Of a stretch of 64,000 nucleotides of DNA, positions 1-8,074 are shown piece after piece. The translations under genes and the position numbers were made by a program. The notes under the pieces were generated by a model that had not been told where the DNA came from, searched no databases, and saw only the letters and a program-made list of their open reading frames with translations. Source of the stretch: CAWIOX01 sp963837775 (GTDB lineage Bacteria; Pseudomonadota; Gammaproteobacteria; Burkholderiales; Burkholderiaceae_D). The DNA is taken from positions 62,001 to 126,000 of the forward strand of contig CAWIOX010000004.1 of the NCBI GenBank assembly GCA_963837775.1. Reading direction: 5' to 3'. Position 1 is the first letter of the stretch. Each line of letters starts with the position of its first letter.

Positions 1-446
1 GCGACATTCAAAGCGCGGACATTCCGGAGTTCACGACGCCTGAAGGCGTGACGGTGCGCGCGATCGCCGGGACCAGCCACGGCATCGCCGGCGCGATGCA
101 GCGCGAGACCACCCAGCCGCTGTATCTCGATCTGCACCTGCCGGCCGGCGCCAGCTTCGCACAAGCCTTGCCGCCAGGATTCAACGCCTTCATCTACGTC
201 TACCGCGGCCAATTGCAGATCGGCGACAAGCTGGTGCCGCAACAGCGCATGGCGATTCTGAAAAACGAAGCCGACAGCGACGGCGTAATAATGTATGCCG
301 AAACCCCGGCGCGCGCGTTGCTGATCGCCGGCCAGCCGCTGCGTGAACCGATTGTGCAATACGGCCCCTTCGTGATGAACACCCAGGCCGAGATTTTCCA
401 GGCCATCAGCGACTTTAACGAAGGGCGTCTGGTCAGCGCAGAGTGA
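1..446 (+). CDS. Pirin family protein, C-terminal part (cut by window start)
   Basis: The reading frame is open from the first bases of the window (codons from position 3), so only the C-terminal ~148 residues are present. The sequence resembles the second cupin half of bacterial pirin-like proteins: a segment reading FNAFIYVYRGQLQIG followed by QQRMAIL, and a tail with REPIVQYGPFVMNT and a QAISDF helix. Pirin-like proteins are non-haem iron cupins, some with quercetin dioxygenase activity; the role here cannot be told from the sequence. The metal-binding N-terminal cupin lies outside the window. A DoxX gene follows 45 bases downstream on the same strand, a common pairing in Burkholderiales, so the two are probably co-transcribed. 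Confidence 0.85.
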   Translation, partial: DIQSADIPEFTTPEGVTVRAIAGTSHGIAGAMQRETTQPLYLDLHLPAGASFAQALPPGFNAFIYVYRGQLQIGDKLVPQQRMAILKNEADSDGVIMYAETPARALLIAGQPLREPIVQYGPFVMNTQAEIFQAISDFNEGRLVSAE

Positions 447-491
447 AGCAGCATGAGTTATTTACAACCATCCTTACCAGGGAGACACAAC

Positions 492-899
492 ATGAACGCA
501 CTGAATCGTTTCGGCCCGCTGGCAGCACGCACCCTGATCGCACTGATCTTTGTACTTTCCGGCTTTGGAAAAATAAGCGGTTTTGAAGGCACGGTAGGTT
601 ACATCGCGAGCAAAGGACTGCCGCTGCCACAGCTGGCTGCCATCGGTGCGATCATCGTCGAACTGGGGGGCGGCATTTTATTGATCATTGGCTGGAAGGC
701 GCGCTGGGCTGCGGCGGCAATGCTGGTGTTCACCGCACTTGCCGCCGTCGTGTTCCATAATTTCTGGGCCGTGCCGCCAGAGCAGGCACAAAACCAGATG
801 ATTCACTTCATGAAAAACATTTCGATGATGGGCGGGCTGCTGTTCGTGGTGATACACGGCAGCGGCGCGCTCAGCGTGGATGGGGATGAACGAAGATGA
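492..899 (+). CDS. DoxX family integral membrane protein
   Basis: A 135-residue protein with about four hydrophobic segments: residues ~8-25, ~45-65 (rich in glycine), ~68-88 and ~110-125. It has the DoxX-family pattern of an early ARTLIALIFVLSGFGKI segment and a conserved E in IIVELGGG. I chose the ATG at 492 because GGGAG sits seven bases upstream; the frame is open further upstream to 453 but without a comparable ribosome site. DoxX/SURF4-type proteins are small inner-membrane proteins linked in some bacteria to thiosulfate or thiol redox metabolism; the function here is inferred only from family. It follows a pirin gene. Confidence 0.85.
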   Translation: MNALNRFGPLAARTLIALIFVLSGFGKISGFEGTVGYIASKGLPLPQLAAIGAIIVELGGGILLIIGWKARWAAAAMLVFTALAAVVFHNFWAVPPEQAQNQMIHFMKNISMMGGLLFVVIHGSGALSVDGDERR

Positions 900-945
900 G
901 CACGACTAATTTCATCAAAGGCTTCAGGACCCCCTGATTTTTTAG

Positions 946-975
946 TGAAAACAGGGAGTATCCATATTTTCATGG
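946..975. repeat. AT-stem/G-loop palindrome, copy 1 (degenerate)
   Basis: TGAAAA and TATTTTCA arms flank a loop containing GGGAGTAT, 47 bases after the DoxX stop. It resembles better palindromes at 7922, 28925, 32650 and 62108 (see findings). This copy is the weakest; the rest of the 217-base gap between DoxX and the MarR gene shows nothing else. Confidence 0.35.
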
Positions 976-1116
976 CATTGCCCGCATGTATTCATTAGGT
1001 ATCATAAATATACTCAATGCAGTATTAATACCGGTTCCGACGCTATCCGGCAGCAATTAATTTTGTGTTTTTCGTGGACGGCGTCTTTCCACGTGATGGA
1101 CATGCCTTGACATCAG

Positions 1117-1647
1117 TTAGAGCTTGGCAGAGGTGCGACGCCCGGCCGCGACTGGCGCCGTTGACGGCAGCGCAATATGCTGAACGGGGTTGCTCTCGGC
1201 ACGGATAAATCCTTCGAGCGCATTGAACAGGTCATCGAACACCGGCTTGCCGTACGCTTGTTCTATCTGTTGGTACTGCAATTCAATCAAGGGGGCCATC
1301 TCGCTAACGAGTTGGTCCCCTTTTTTTGCCAAACGAACCAGAACGCGCCGCTGATCTTCTGACACGCGGCTGCGCTGAATCAGCGCCATTTCCTCCATCC
1401 GTGCCAGAACACCTGCCATGCTGGAGCTGAGAATCTGGCATAGATTGCATATTTCCCGCGGCTCAAGCTGCGCATGCTCATCCAAGGCGCGCAATATTCG
1501 CCATTGCTGCTCGGTGAGTCCGAAGTGATTCAGGATTGGCCGGAAATGAGCCATCAGGCATTCCCTTGCCTTCAAAAAAAGCTGGGGCAAATTGCGGTGT
1601 GTAATACGGCGCTGCACGTTGTACTCCATTTCAAGGCTTAAGGGCAT
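1117..1647 (-). CDS. MarR family transcriptional regulator (HpaR-like)
   Basis: A 176-residue winged-helix protein. The central part (residues ~40-100) has the MarR layout: a helix with LTEQQWRILRAL, a recognition region with ICNLCQILSSSMAGVLARMEE, and a wing containing RSRVSEDQRRVLVRL. The DQRR in the wing and the N-terminal RRITHRNLPQLFLKARE are typical of the HpaR subgroup, which represses aromatic-catabolism operons in response to a phenolic ligand. No catabolic genes are present here; the gene is transcribed divergently from the bestrophin-like gene, with a strong palindromic site between them, so autoregulation and control of that neighbour is the simplest inference. A start at 1629 is possible. 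Confidence 0.85.
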   Translation of the reverse strand: MPLSLEMEYNVQRRITHRNLPQLFLKARECLMAHFRPILNHFGLTEQQWRILRALDEHAQLEPREICNLCQILSSSMAGVLARMEEMALIQRSRVSEDQRRVLVRLAKKGDQLVSEMAPLIELQYQQIEQAYGKPVFDDLFNALEGFIRAESNPVQHIALPSTAPVAAGRRTSAKL

Positions 1648-1700
1648 GCCCTAGATCGAGCAAATTCTTGGCTAACACGCCAAATTATACAGCTTGACTC

Positions 1701-1737
1701 GCTAACATATTAGTGACTAAACTACTCATATGTTAGC
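1701..1737. promoter_or_regulatory. Nested palindromes between marR-like and bestrophin genes (candidate operator)
   Basis: A perfect inverted repeat GCTAACATAT (1701-1710) and ATATGTTAGC (1728-1737) encloses an 11-base perfect palindrome TTAGTGACTAA (1710-1720). A further GCTAAC half-site lies at ~1671. The site is in the 129-base divergent intergenic region, where an autoregulating MarR protein would bind. Binding itself is inference. Confidence 0.65.
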
Positions 1738-1776
1738 AAAATATTCTGCAATCTATTTGGAAATGGATAACTCGGC

Positions 1777-2718
1777 ATGATTATCAGAGACCGTCCGTCC
1801 GGCCTCAAGCTGTTCTTGCTTCTTCGTGGATCAGTTCTGCCGAGGATTCTGCCAACGCTGATCGTCAACATCGTGATTGCCACCTTGGTCACCATTTCCC
1901 ATGGCGACCTGTTTGAGCTAAAAATCACACTGACCACGATCCCGTTCACGTTGATCGGTCTGCCGATAGCGATCTTCCTGGGCTTCCGCAACAATGCCGC
2001 CTATGATCGCTTTTGGGAGGGGCGCAAATTATGGGGTGAATTGGTTCTCAGAAGTCGTAATTTTTCGCGCCAGTGTCAAAGTTTGATTGACTATCCACAA
2101 CCCGCCACTGCAAGTCTCGGCTTGACGGACACGCGGGTACGCATGATCTACCGCGCCATTGCTTTTTCCCATGCTTTACGGCAACACCTGCGCAGCTTAG
2201 AAGCTTCTGCCGAACTGAAAGACCTGGTGCTTGAATCGGAATGGCTGCAGCTGAAAAAATCATCCAACAAACCGGATTTCCTGATGCAGCGCATGGGCAT
2301 GGATCTGCGCCTGTGCCTGAAGGAAGGCCGGATCGACGCTTGCCTGGCTGCCGCCATTGATGCCACCCTATCCTCGATGACCGCCGCTGCTGCTTCCTGT
2401 GAGCGCATAAGAAATACACCTATTCCTTTTTCCTACACCCTGTTGCTACACCGGACGGCGTACATCTATTGCTTCCTGCTGCCGTTCGGGCTGGTCGACT
2501 CGATCGGATTCATGACGCCGTTTGTGGTTGCTATCGTGGCTTACACTTTTTTCGGCCTCGATGCACTGGGTGACGAGATCGAAGAACCCTTTGGCCTGGA
2601 ATCCAATGACCTGCCCTTAGATGCCATCTGCCGGGCCATAGAAATCGACCTGCGCGAATCACTGCAGGACGAACACGTTCCCGCTCCGCTGGCAGCGGTC
2701 AATTATTGCCTGACGTAA
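1777..2718 (+). CDS. Bestrophin-like membrane channel protein (UPF0187)
   Basis: A 313-residue protein of the bacterial bestrophin/UPF0187 family, which form pentameric anion or cation channels in the inner membrane. Visible features are an N-terminal hydrophobic segment (~22-45), a second segment followed by the family signature region LGFRNNAAYDRFWEGRKLWGELV (residues ~68-90; the FRxNxAYDRxWEGR pattern is diagnostic), and two hydrophobic helices at ~225-265. After the last helix comes FGLDALGDEIEEPFG, also characteristic. It stands alone on the plus strand, divergent from the MarR gene, so its expression is probably controlled through the palindrome between them. Confidence 0.88.
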   Translation: MIIRDRPSGLKLFLLLRGSVLPRILPTLIVNIVIATLVTISHGDLFELKITLTTIPFTLIGLPIAIFLGFRNNAAYDRFWEGRKLWGELVLRSRNFSRQCQSLIDYPQPATASLGLTDTRVRMIYRAIAFSHALRQHLRSLEASAELKDLVLESEWLQLKKSSNKPDFLMQRMGMDLRLCLKEGRIDACLAAAIDATLSSMTAAAASCERIRNTPIPFSYTLLLHRTAYIYCFLLPFGLVDSIGFMTPFVVAIVAYTFFGLDALGDEIEEPFGLESNDLPLDAICRAIEIDLRESLQDEHVPAPLAAVNYCLT

Positions 2719-2805
2719 AAGCTGCAAACTCAACATCACGCAACAAGTAGTCCAACAGGCTTGCCTGGCGTACACAATCTTTGTAGACATAGAAGGAATT
2801 TGAAA

Positions 2806-4353
2806 ATGCATGACGAGTATCAGGATCGTATCCGCTTGCCGCTCTTGAGAGAGCGCGTCACCAGCGCGGCCACAGCTGCCGAATGGATACAAGACGGCAT
2901 GACCATCGGCATGAGCGGATTTACCCGGGCCGGCGACGCCAAAGTGGTGCCGCTGGCGCTGGCCGAGCGGGCCCGCCATGAAAATCTGAAAATCACGCTG
3001 ATGACGGGCGCTTCACTTGGCAATGATGTCGACAAGACGCTGACCGAAGCCGGCGTGCTGGCGCGTCGCATCCCGTTCCAGGCCGATCCGGTGTTGCGTG
3101 CGGCAATCAATCGCGGCGAGGTGATGTATGTCGATCAACACCTGTCGGAAACCGTCGAAATGCTGCGCACCAGGCAGATCGCACCGATCGACATCGCCAT
3201 CATCGAGGCCATCGCGATCACCGAGACCGGCGCCATCATTCCCACCACCTCGGTCGGCAACAGCGCCAGTTTCGCGATTCTGGCTGACAAGGTGATCGTC
3301 GAAATCAATCTGACCCAGTCTTTGGCACTTGAAGGGCTGCACGACATATTCATTCCCAAGCACCGCCCGCAACGCGAACCGATCCCGATCATGACGCCGA
3401 GCGACCGCGTCGGCACCACAGCAATCGAGATTGCGCCAGAAAAAATTGTCGCCATCGTCATTACCGAAAAGCTCGACAGCTCCTCGACCATCCTGCCGCC
3501 CGACTCCGATACTGCCGCCATCGCTGCGCATCTGGTCGATTTTTTCAAGGAAGAAGTCAGGCTGGGGCGGCTGACCGAGAGCTTGCTGCCAATGCAGGCC
3601 GGCATCGGCACCATCGCCAACGCAGTGATGACCGGCTTCATCGATAGCCCGTTCCAGCACCTGACGATGTATTCCGAGGTGCTGCAAGACTCGACCTTTG
3701 ACCTGTTCGACGCGGGCAAGCTTGATTTCGCTTCCGGTTCTTCGATCACCTTGTCGTCACAAAAAAGCAAGGAAGTATTTGGCGATATCGCCCGCTACAA
3801 GGATCGCCTCGTGCTGCGCCCGCAGGAAGTCAGCAACCACCCCGAAGTCATCCGCCGGTTGGGCATCATCGCGATCAATACCGCGCTCGAAGCCGATATC
3901 TATGGCAACGTCAACTCAACCCACGTGCTGGGTACGCACATGATGAACGGCATCGGTGGTTCGGGCGACTTTGCGCGCAATGCCTATCTGGCAATTTTCG
4001 CCACCAAATCGATTGCCAAAGGCGGAAAAATCTCCAGCATCGTGCCGATGGTGTCGCATGTCGACCACAATGAACACGACGTTGACATCATCGTCACCGA
4101 GGTCGGTTTGGCCGACCTGCGCGGACTTGCACCAAGGGAGCGCGCCCAGGTCATCATTAACAATTGCGTTCCGGAACCATATCGGCAAATGCTGCAAGAC
4201 TATGTGACCGAAGCCAACCAGCGCGGCGGACACACGCCGCATGTGCTGGAAAAAGCATTGTCATGGCACATTCGCTACCGTGACACGGGTTCCATGCTGC
4301 CCCTGAAGGAAAACCCGGCCATCAGCGCATTGGATTATCAAGTCGCAAAATGA
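2806..4353 (+). CDS. Acetyl-CoA hydrolase / succinyl-CoA:acetate CoA-transferase
   Basis: A 515-residue class I CoA-transferase of the acetyl-CoA hydrolase type. Both halves are present: an N-terminal AcetylCoA_hydro domain beginning with a GMTIGMSGFT glycine-rich motif (~residues 28-37) and a C-terminal domain containing TMYSEVLQD, whose glutamate (about residue 291) aligns with the catalytic Glu that forms the CoA thioester in this family. GIGTIANAV and STHVLGTHMMNGIGGSGDFARN are other family motifs. These enzymes move CoA between succinate and acetate or propionate. The ATG at 2806 has GAAGGA six to eleven bases upstream; upstream in-frame codons from 2761 (a TTG) have no such site. A transferase rather than a hydrolase is the likelier activity. 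Confidence 0.88.
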   Translation: MHDEYQDRIRLPLLRERVTSAATAAEWIQDGMTIGMSGFTRAGDAKVVPLALAERARHENLKITLMTGASLGNDVDKTLTEAGVLARRIPFQADPVLRAAINRGEVMYVDQHLSETVEMLRTRQIAPIDIAIIEAIAITETGAIIPTTSVGNSASFAILADKVIVEINLTQSLALEGLHDIFIPKHRPQREPIPIMTPSDRVGTTAIEIAPEKIVAIVITEKLDSSSTILPPDSDTAAIAAHLVDFFKEEVRLGRLTESLLPMQAGIGTIANAVMTGFIDSPFQHLTMYSEVLQDSTFDLFDAGKLDFASGSSITLSSQKSKEVFGDIARYKDRLVLRPQEVSNHPEVIRRLGIIAINTALEADIYGNVNSTHVLGTHMMNGIGGSGDFARNAYLAIFATKSIAKGGKISSIVPMVSHVDHNEHDVDIIVTEVGLADLRGLAPRERAQVIINNCVPEPYRQMLQDYVTEANQRGGHTPHVLEKALSWHIRYRDTGSMLPLKENPAISALDYQVAK

Positions 4354-4497
4354 AATAGGTCGCATATCACCCACGCCGAGGCTGAGCCCTTGGTGTGGCA
4401 AGCCAACTGATTTATTTGTTTCAATTATTCGACGAATTTCCCGCCAATCGTGGCATGACTCTCCGGCCAGCGCCGCAATTTGCCCTACAATCGCGGC

Positions 4498-5563
4498 ATG
4501 AGCCATATTGACATCCTCCTCCCGTTCGCACTGCCACCGCCTGAACTTGTCCCCGATCTATTGCGAGTACTCAAGGCACCGGCATTCGCCACCCTGCTTA
4601 GTCGTGCCGCAATTGACAAGCCGTCCTCGCAAGCATCCGCATTCGATGCGTTTTCGCGCACCTTGCCGCATGAAGCCTGGCTGAGCGGCCAATTCGGACT
4701 GGATAACGCGCCCGGCACGGAAACCAGTCCGCCAATCGCGACCGCCGCCATGAAAATGTTTGGCCTGACGCCGGATGAGGGCGTCTGGTTCATGCTGCAA
4801 CCGGTGCATATCCATATCGCGCGCGACCATCTGGTATTGACAGATCAGCGCCACCTCGCCCTTTCCGAACCGGAATCGCACACGCTGTTCGACAGCGCCA
4901 AGCCGCTGTTCGATGAAGTGGGTAAAACGCTGCTGTATGGCGACGCCAAGACCTGGTTCATGCGTGCCGATGACTGGGCAACATTGCAGACCTCGACGCC
5001 GGACGCCGCCTGCGGCCACAACATCGACATCTGGATGCCGAAAGGCCAGGGTGAGCGCGATTGGCGCAAACTGCAAAACGAAATCCAGATGCACTGGCAT
5101 ATCCATCCCCTGAATGAAGAACGCGAATCGCGCGGCGATAAAACGGTAAATTCGCTCTGGTGCTGGGGTGCAGCCGACGCCGCCAAGCGTGATGGCAGCA
5201 TCCCGCCATGACGCCTGTTTCAATCTGCCGGGCTGGATGCAGGCGTTCGGGCATGTAAGCAGCAATCGAATCCAGACCGCAGATGCGGCAGGCCTGATTG
5301 CCGCCACGCCGAACCGCGGCCTGCTGGTGCTGGATGCGCTGATCCCTGCGGGACTCGGCGGGGACTGGTCGGAGTGGCTGGATCAACTGCACCAACTGGA
5401 ATCGCTCTGGTTTGCGCCGCTTCTGGCGGCGCTCAAGGACCGTAAAATTGATCGGATCTCATTAACCCTGACCAACAGCAGCCGCCTGGCGACTTTTCAT
5501 GCCAGCGCCATGTCCCTGCGTAAATTTTGGGTCAAACCTTCTCTTGAGAAATTAAAGCTATGA
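4498..5563 (+). pseudogene. RpfE-type conserved protein, frameshifted
   Basis: Two overlapping frames form one gene. The first (4498-5211) gives an N-terminal part starting MSHIDILLPFALPPPE and running to NSLWCWG; the second frame (open from 5168) continues HDACFNLPGWMQAF to the end at 5563. Together they match the layout of the ~330-residue RpfE-type regulatory/phosphoglycerate-mutase-like proteins that Burkholderiales carry directly before recJ, including the NSLWxWG motif. One extra base (or two missing) between ~5160 and 5211 would explain the break; the G4 run at 5165-5168 is a candidate place. The stop overlaps the recJ start as ATGA, so the two are translationally coupled. The biochemical function is unknown to me. 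Confidence 0.75.
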
Positions 5564-7254
5564 CACGACTCGTCACCCGCGCCTATTCCTATCGTGCTTC
5601 CGAGATGCTGCGCCAGAGCGGCATCCATCCGGTGCTGGCGCGCGTCTATGCGGCGCGCGGCCTGACCGATGTGCGCGATTTGTCGAGCGAACTGAACGCA
5701 CTGATCGCACCGGCCGGCCTGCTGCATATCGACGCAGCAGCGATATTCCTGGCCGATGCGATTGCCGCCGGCAAAAAAATGGTGATCGTCGCCGACTACG
5801 ACTGCGACGGCGCAACCGCCTGTGCAGTCGGCTTGCGCGGCTTGCGCGCGCTGGGCGCGCAGGTCGACTTCATCGTGCCGAACCGCTTTGAATACGGCTA
5901 CGGCCTGACGCCGGAAATCGTCGAACTGACCGTGCGCGAGAAGGCGCCCGACATCATCGTCACGGTCGACAACGGCATTGCCAGCATCGACGGCGTGGCC
6001 GAGGCCAACCGGCGCGGCATCGAAGTGGTCGTCACCGACCACCATCTGCCGGGCGACTCGCTGCCCGACGCGCGCGTGATCGTCAATCCGAACCAGCCGC
6101 AATGCGGTTTCCCCAGCAAGAATCTGGCCGGCGTCGGCGTGATGTTTTACGTGCTGCTGGCGCTGCGCGCCGAACTGCGCAAACGCGGCGCATTCGATGC
6201 GCAGACCCAGCCCAAGCTCGACTCCCTGCTCGATCTGGTGGCGCTCGGCACCGTGGCCGACGTGGTCAAGCTCGATGCGAATAACCGGATTCTGGTGGCG
6301 CAAGGCTTGAAGCGGATGCGCGCCGGCCGCATGCATGCGGGCATCGCCGCGCTGTTTCGCGCTGCCAGCCGCGAAGCCCGGCGCGCGACGCCGTTCGACC
6401 TCGGCTTCGCGCTCGGGCCGCGGCTGAATGCCGCCGGACGGCTGGCCGACATGTCGCTCGGCATCGAATGCCTGACCACCGACGACGAGGGCCGGGCCTG
6501 GGCGATTGCGCAGGAACTGAACAATATCAACCTGCAGCGGCGCGAAATCGAAGCCGACATGCAAGACGCCGCGCTGCTCCACCTGGACGATTTCGCGCCG
6601 CAGGACAGCACCACCATCACGGTGTTCGACCAGGACTGGCACCAGGGCGTGATCGGCATCGTCGCCTCGCGCCTGAAGGACAAGTTTTACCGCCCGACCA
6701 TCACCTTCGCGCCCGGCGGCCCCGGCCTGATAAAAGGCTCCGGCCGCTCGATACCGGGCTTCCACTTGCGCGACGCGCTGGACCTGGTGTCGAAACAGGC
6801 GCCGACATTGATCGAGAAGTTCGGCGGCCACGCGATGGCCGCCGGCCTGACGATCCGCGCCGATGCGTTGCCGGCTTTCTCGGCAGCGTTCGAAGCGGTC
6901 GGCCAAGCCTGGCTGGGCAAGCACCAGCTGGAGCGCGTGATCGAGACCGACGGTCCGCTGGAAGATGCGTATGTCAGCACCCAATTCATCGAGGTGATGG
7001 ACGGGCAAGTCTGGGGGCAAGGCTTCCCGCCCCCCGTGTTCTGCGACACCTTCCGCGTGCTGAACCAGCGCGTGCTGAAAGAGCGGCATCTGAAACTGCA
7101 ACTGGAAAAGGACGGCAAGCGCTATGACGCGATCTGGTTCGGCCACGCAGACGCACTGCCGGACATCGCAACAGTGGCCTACCGGCTCGATGCCAACGAA
7201 TACAACGGGACGACCCGGGTGCAGCTGATGGTCGAACATGCCCAGCCGGCCTGA
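5560..7254 (+). CDS. recJ: Single-stranded-DNA-specific 5'-3' exonuclease RecJ
   Basis: A 564-residue DHH-superfamily nuclease. The DHH motifs are clear: DYDCDG at residues ~79-84, a VDNGI motif at ~134-139, DHH at ~159-161, followed by the DHHA1 domain with GGHAMAAG near residue 422 and the C-terminal OB-fold region. RecJ degrades single-stranded DNA 5' to 3' in RecFOR recombination and mismatch repair, and needs Mn2+ or Mg2+ bound by the aspartates and histidines seen here. The length is normal for the family. The start overlaps the stop of the preceding RpfE-like frame by four bases (ATGA). GC content is higher than in the later part of the window. Confidence 0.95.
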   Translation: MTRLVTRAYSYRASEMLRQSGIHPVLARVYAARGLTDVRDLSSELNALIAPAGLLHIDAAAIFLADAIAAGKKMVIVADYDCDGATACAVGLRGLRALGAQVDFIVPNRFEYGYGLTPEIVELTVREKAPDIIVTVDNGIASIDGVAEANRRGIEVVVTDHHLPGDSLPDARVIVNPNQPQCGFPSKNLAGVGVMFYVLLALRAELRKRGAFDAQTQPKLDSLLDLVALGTVADVVKLDANNRILVAQGLKRMRAGRMHAGIAALFRAASREARRATPFDLGFALGPRLNAAGRLADMSLGIECLTTDDEGRAWAIAQELNNINLQRREIEADMQDAALLHLDDFAPQDSTTITVFDQDWHQGVIGIVASRLKDKFYRPTITFAPGGPGLIKGSGRSIPGFHLRDALDLVSKQAPTLIEKFGGHAMAAGLTIRADALPAFSAAFEAVGQAWLGKHQLERVIETDGPLEDAYVSTQFIEVMDGQVWGQGFPPPVFCDTFRVLNQRVLKERHLKLQLEKDGKRYDAIWFGHADALPDIATVAYRLDANEYNGTTRVQLMVEHAQPA

Positions 7255-7286
7255 CAACCGGCAGCAGATGCCTTATTTCGATTTTT

Positions 7287-7300
7287 TTGATTTGCATCAG
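7287..7300. promoter_or_regulatory. FNR/CRP-like palindromic box
   Basis: TTGATTTGCATCAG matches the FNR-type pattern TTGAT-N4-ATCAA except for the last base. It lies 33 bases after the recJ stop and about 158 bases before the lipoprotein start. A chance match is quite possible. Confidence 0.3.
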
Positions 7301-7457
7301 AACTGGCTCTGTTTGATCTATTAGAGTGGAAAAGCGGTGATACGAGGTGAAGGCGTGATGCGTACACCAGGTGTCAGGCGTACTTTTAAGTGCCCATAGT
7401 TTTCGTTTATCGTGTCACCGCCCTCTCTTTCCTACCCTTATCCTGATGGGCGTCGCC

Positions 7458-7904
7458 ATGAATCGTCCCGGATTACCGATTATTCTGGCAACGAGCATTC
7501 TGCTGCTTTCCGGCTGCGACAAAAAGGACTATAGCCTTCCCAAAATGGGCGCCCAAACTGAGCAACAGGCACCGCAGGCTGCCGACCAGAACGACAAGCC
7601 GGAATCCAAGGCAGAAACCAACCAGGCTGAACGCGATAAATACCTGAAAGCGGCACGCGAGGAGATCGACAAACTGACCGCCAGCATTGATGCACTGAAA
7701 GTCAAGGCACAAAACTCAAGCAGCGAATTAAAAGCCAAGCTGGAACCGCAAATCAAGCGACTCCAGGAGGACCTGAAACAGAGCGAAGAAAAACTGAGTC
7801 GCCTGAAAACCGCCAGCGCCAGTGCTTGGAATGATGTGAAAAATGCCTTATCCACATCGATAGAAAAACTCAAAGACGCCATCCACAAGGCCGCCAATCC
7901 ATGA
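7458..7904 (+). CDS. Putative lipoprotein with coiled-coil region
   Basis: A 148-residue exported protein. The start at 7458 gives a clean lipoprotein signal peptide: MNRPGLPIILATSILLLSGC with the lipobox LSGC, cysteine at residue 20. The mature part opens with a charged, glutamine-rich linker (residues ~30-60) and then a long heptad-like helical region rich in K, E and L (about residues 60-148; KAREEIDKLTASIDALKVKA and so on) that should form a coiled coil. It would be anchored in the outer or inner membrane facing the periplasm. The frame is open upstream to 7371 but the signal peptide fixes the start. I do not recognise a named family. Confidence 0.75.
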   Translation: MNRPGLPIILATSILLLSGCDKKDYSLPKMGAQTEQQAPQAADQNDKPESKAETNQAERDKYLKAAREEIDKLTASIDALKVKAQNSSSELKAKLEPQIKRLQEDLKQSEEKLSRLKTASASAWNDVKNALSTSIEKLKDAIHKAANP

Positions 7905-7921
7905 ACCAGCGCATTTCCGGC

Positions 7922-7952
7922 TGAAAATATACTGGGGCATGTATATTTTTCA
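7922..7952. repeat. AT-stem/G-loop palindrome, copy 2
   Basis: Arms TGAAAATATAC and GTATATTTTTCA flank the loop TGGGGCAT. It begins 18 bases after the lipoprotein stop and has a T-run at its 3' side, so it could act as a weak transcription terminator. A related inverted motif (CATACCCCCAGTATTTTTT) lies at 7991-8009. See findings for the family. Confidence 0.55.
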
Positions 7953-8074
7953 CTACTTATAAACATTGCGGCAGGCTACCATTATCAGCACATACCCCCA
8001 GTATTTTTTAAAATACCCAGGGAATTCTGATGCGTTGCGCGGCGCCACCTTGCGCATCAACGACCCTGCACAGA

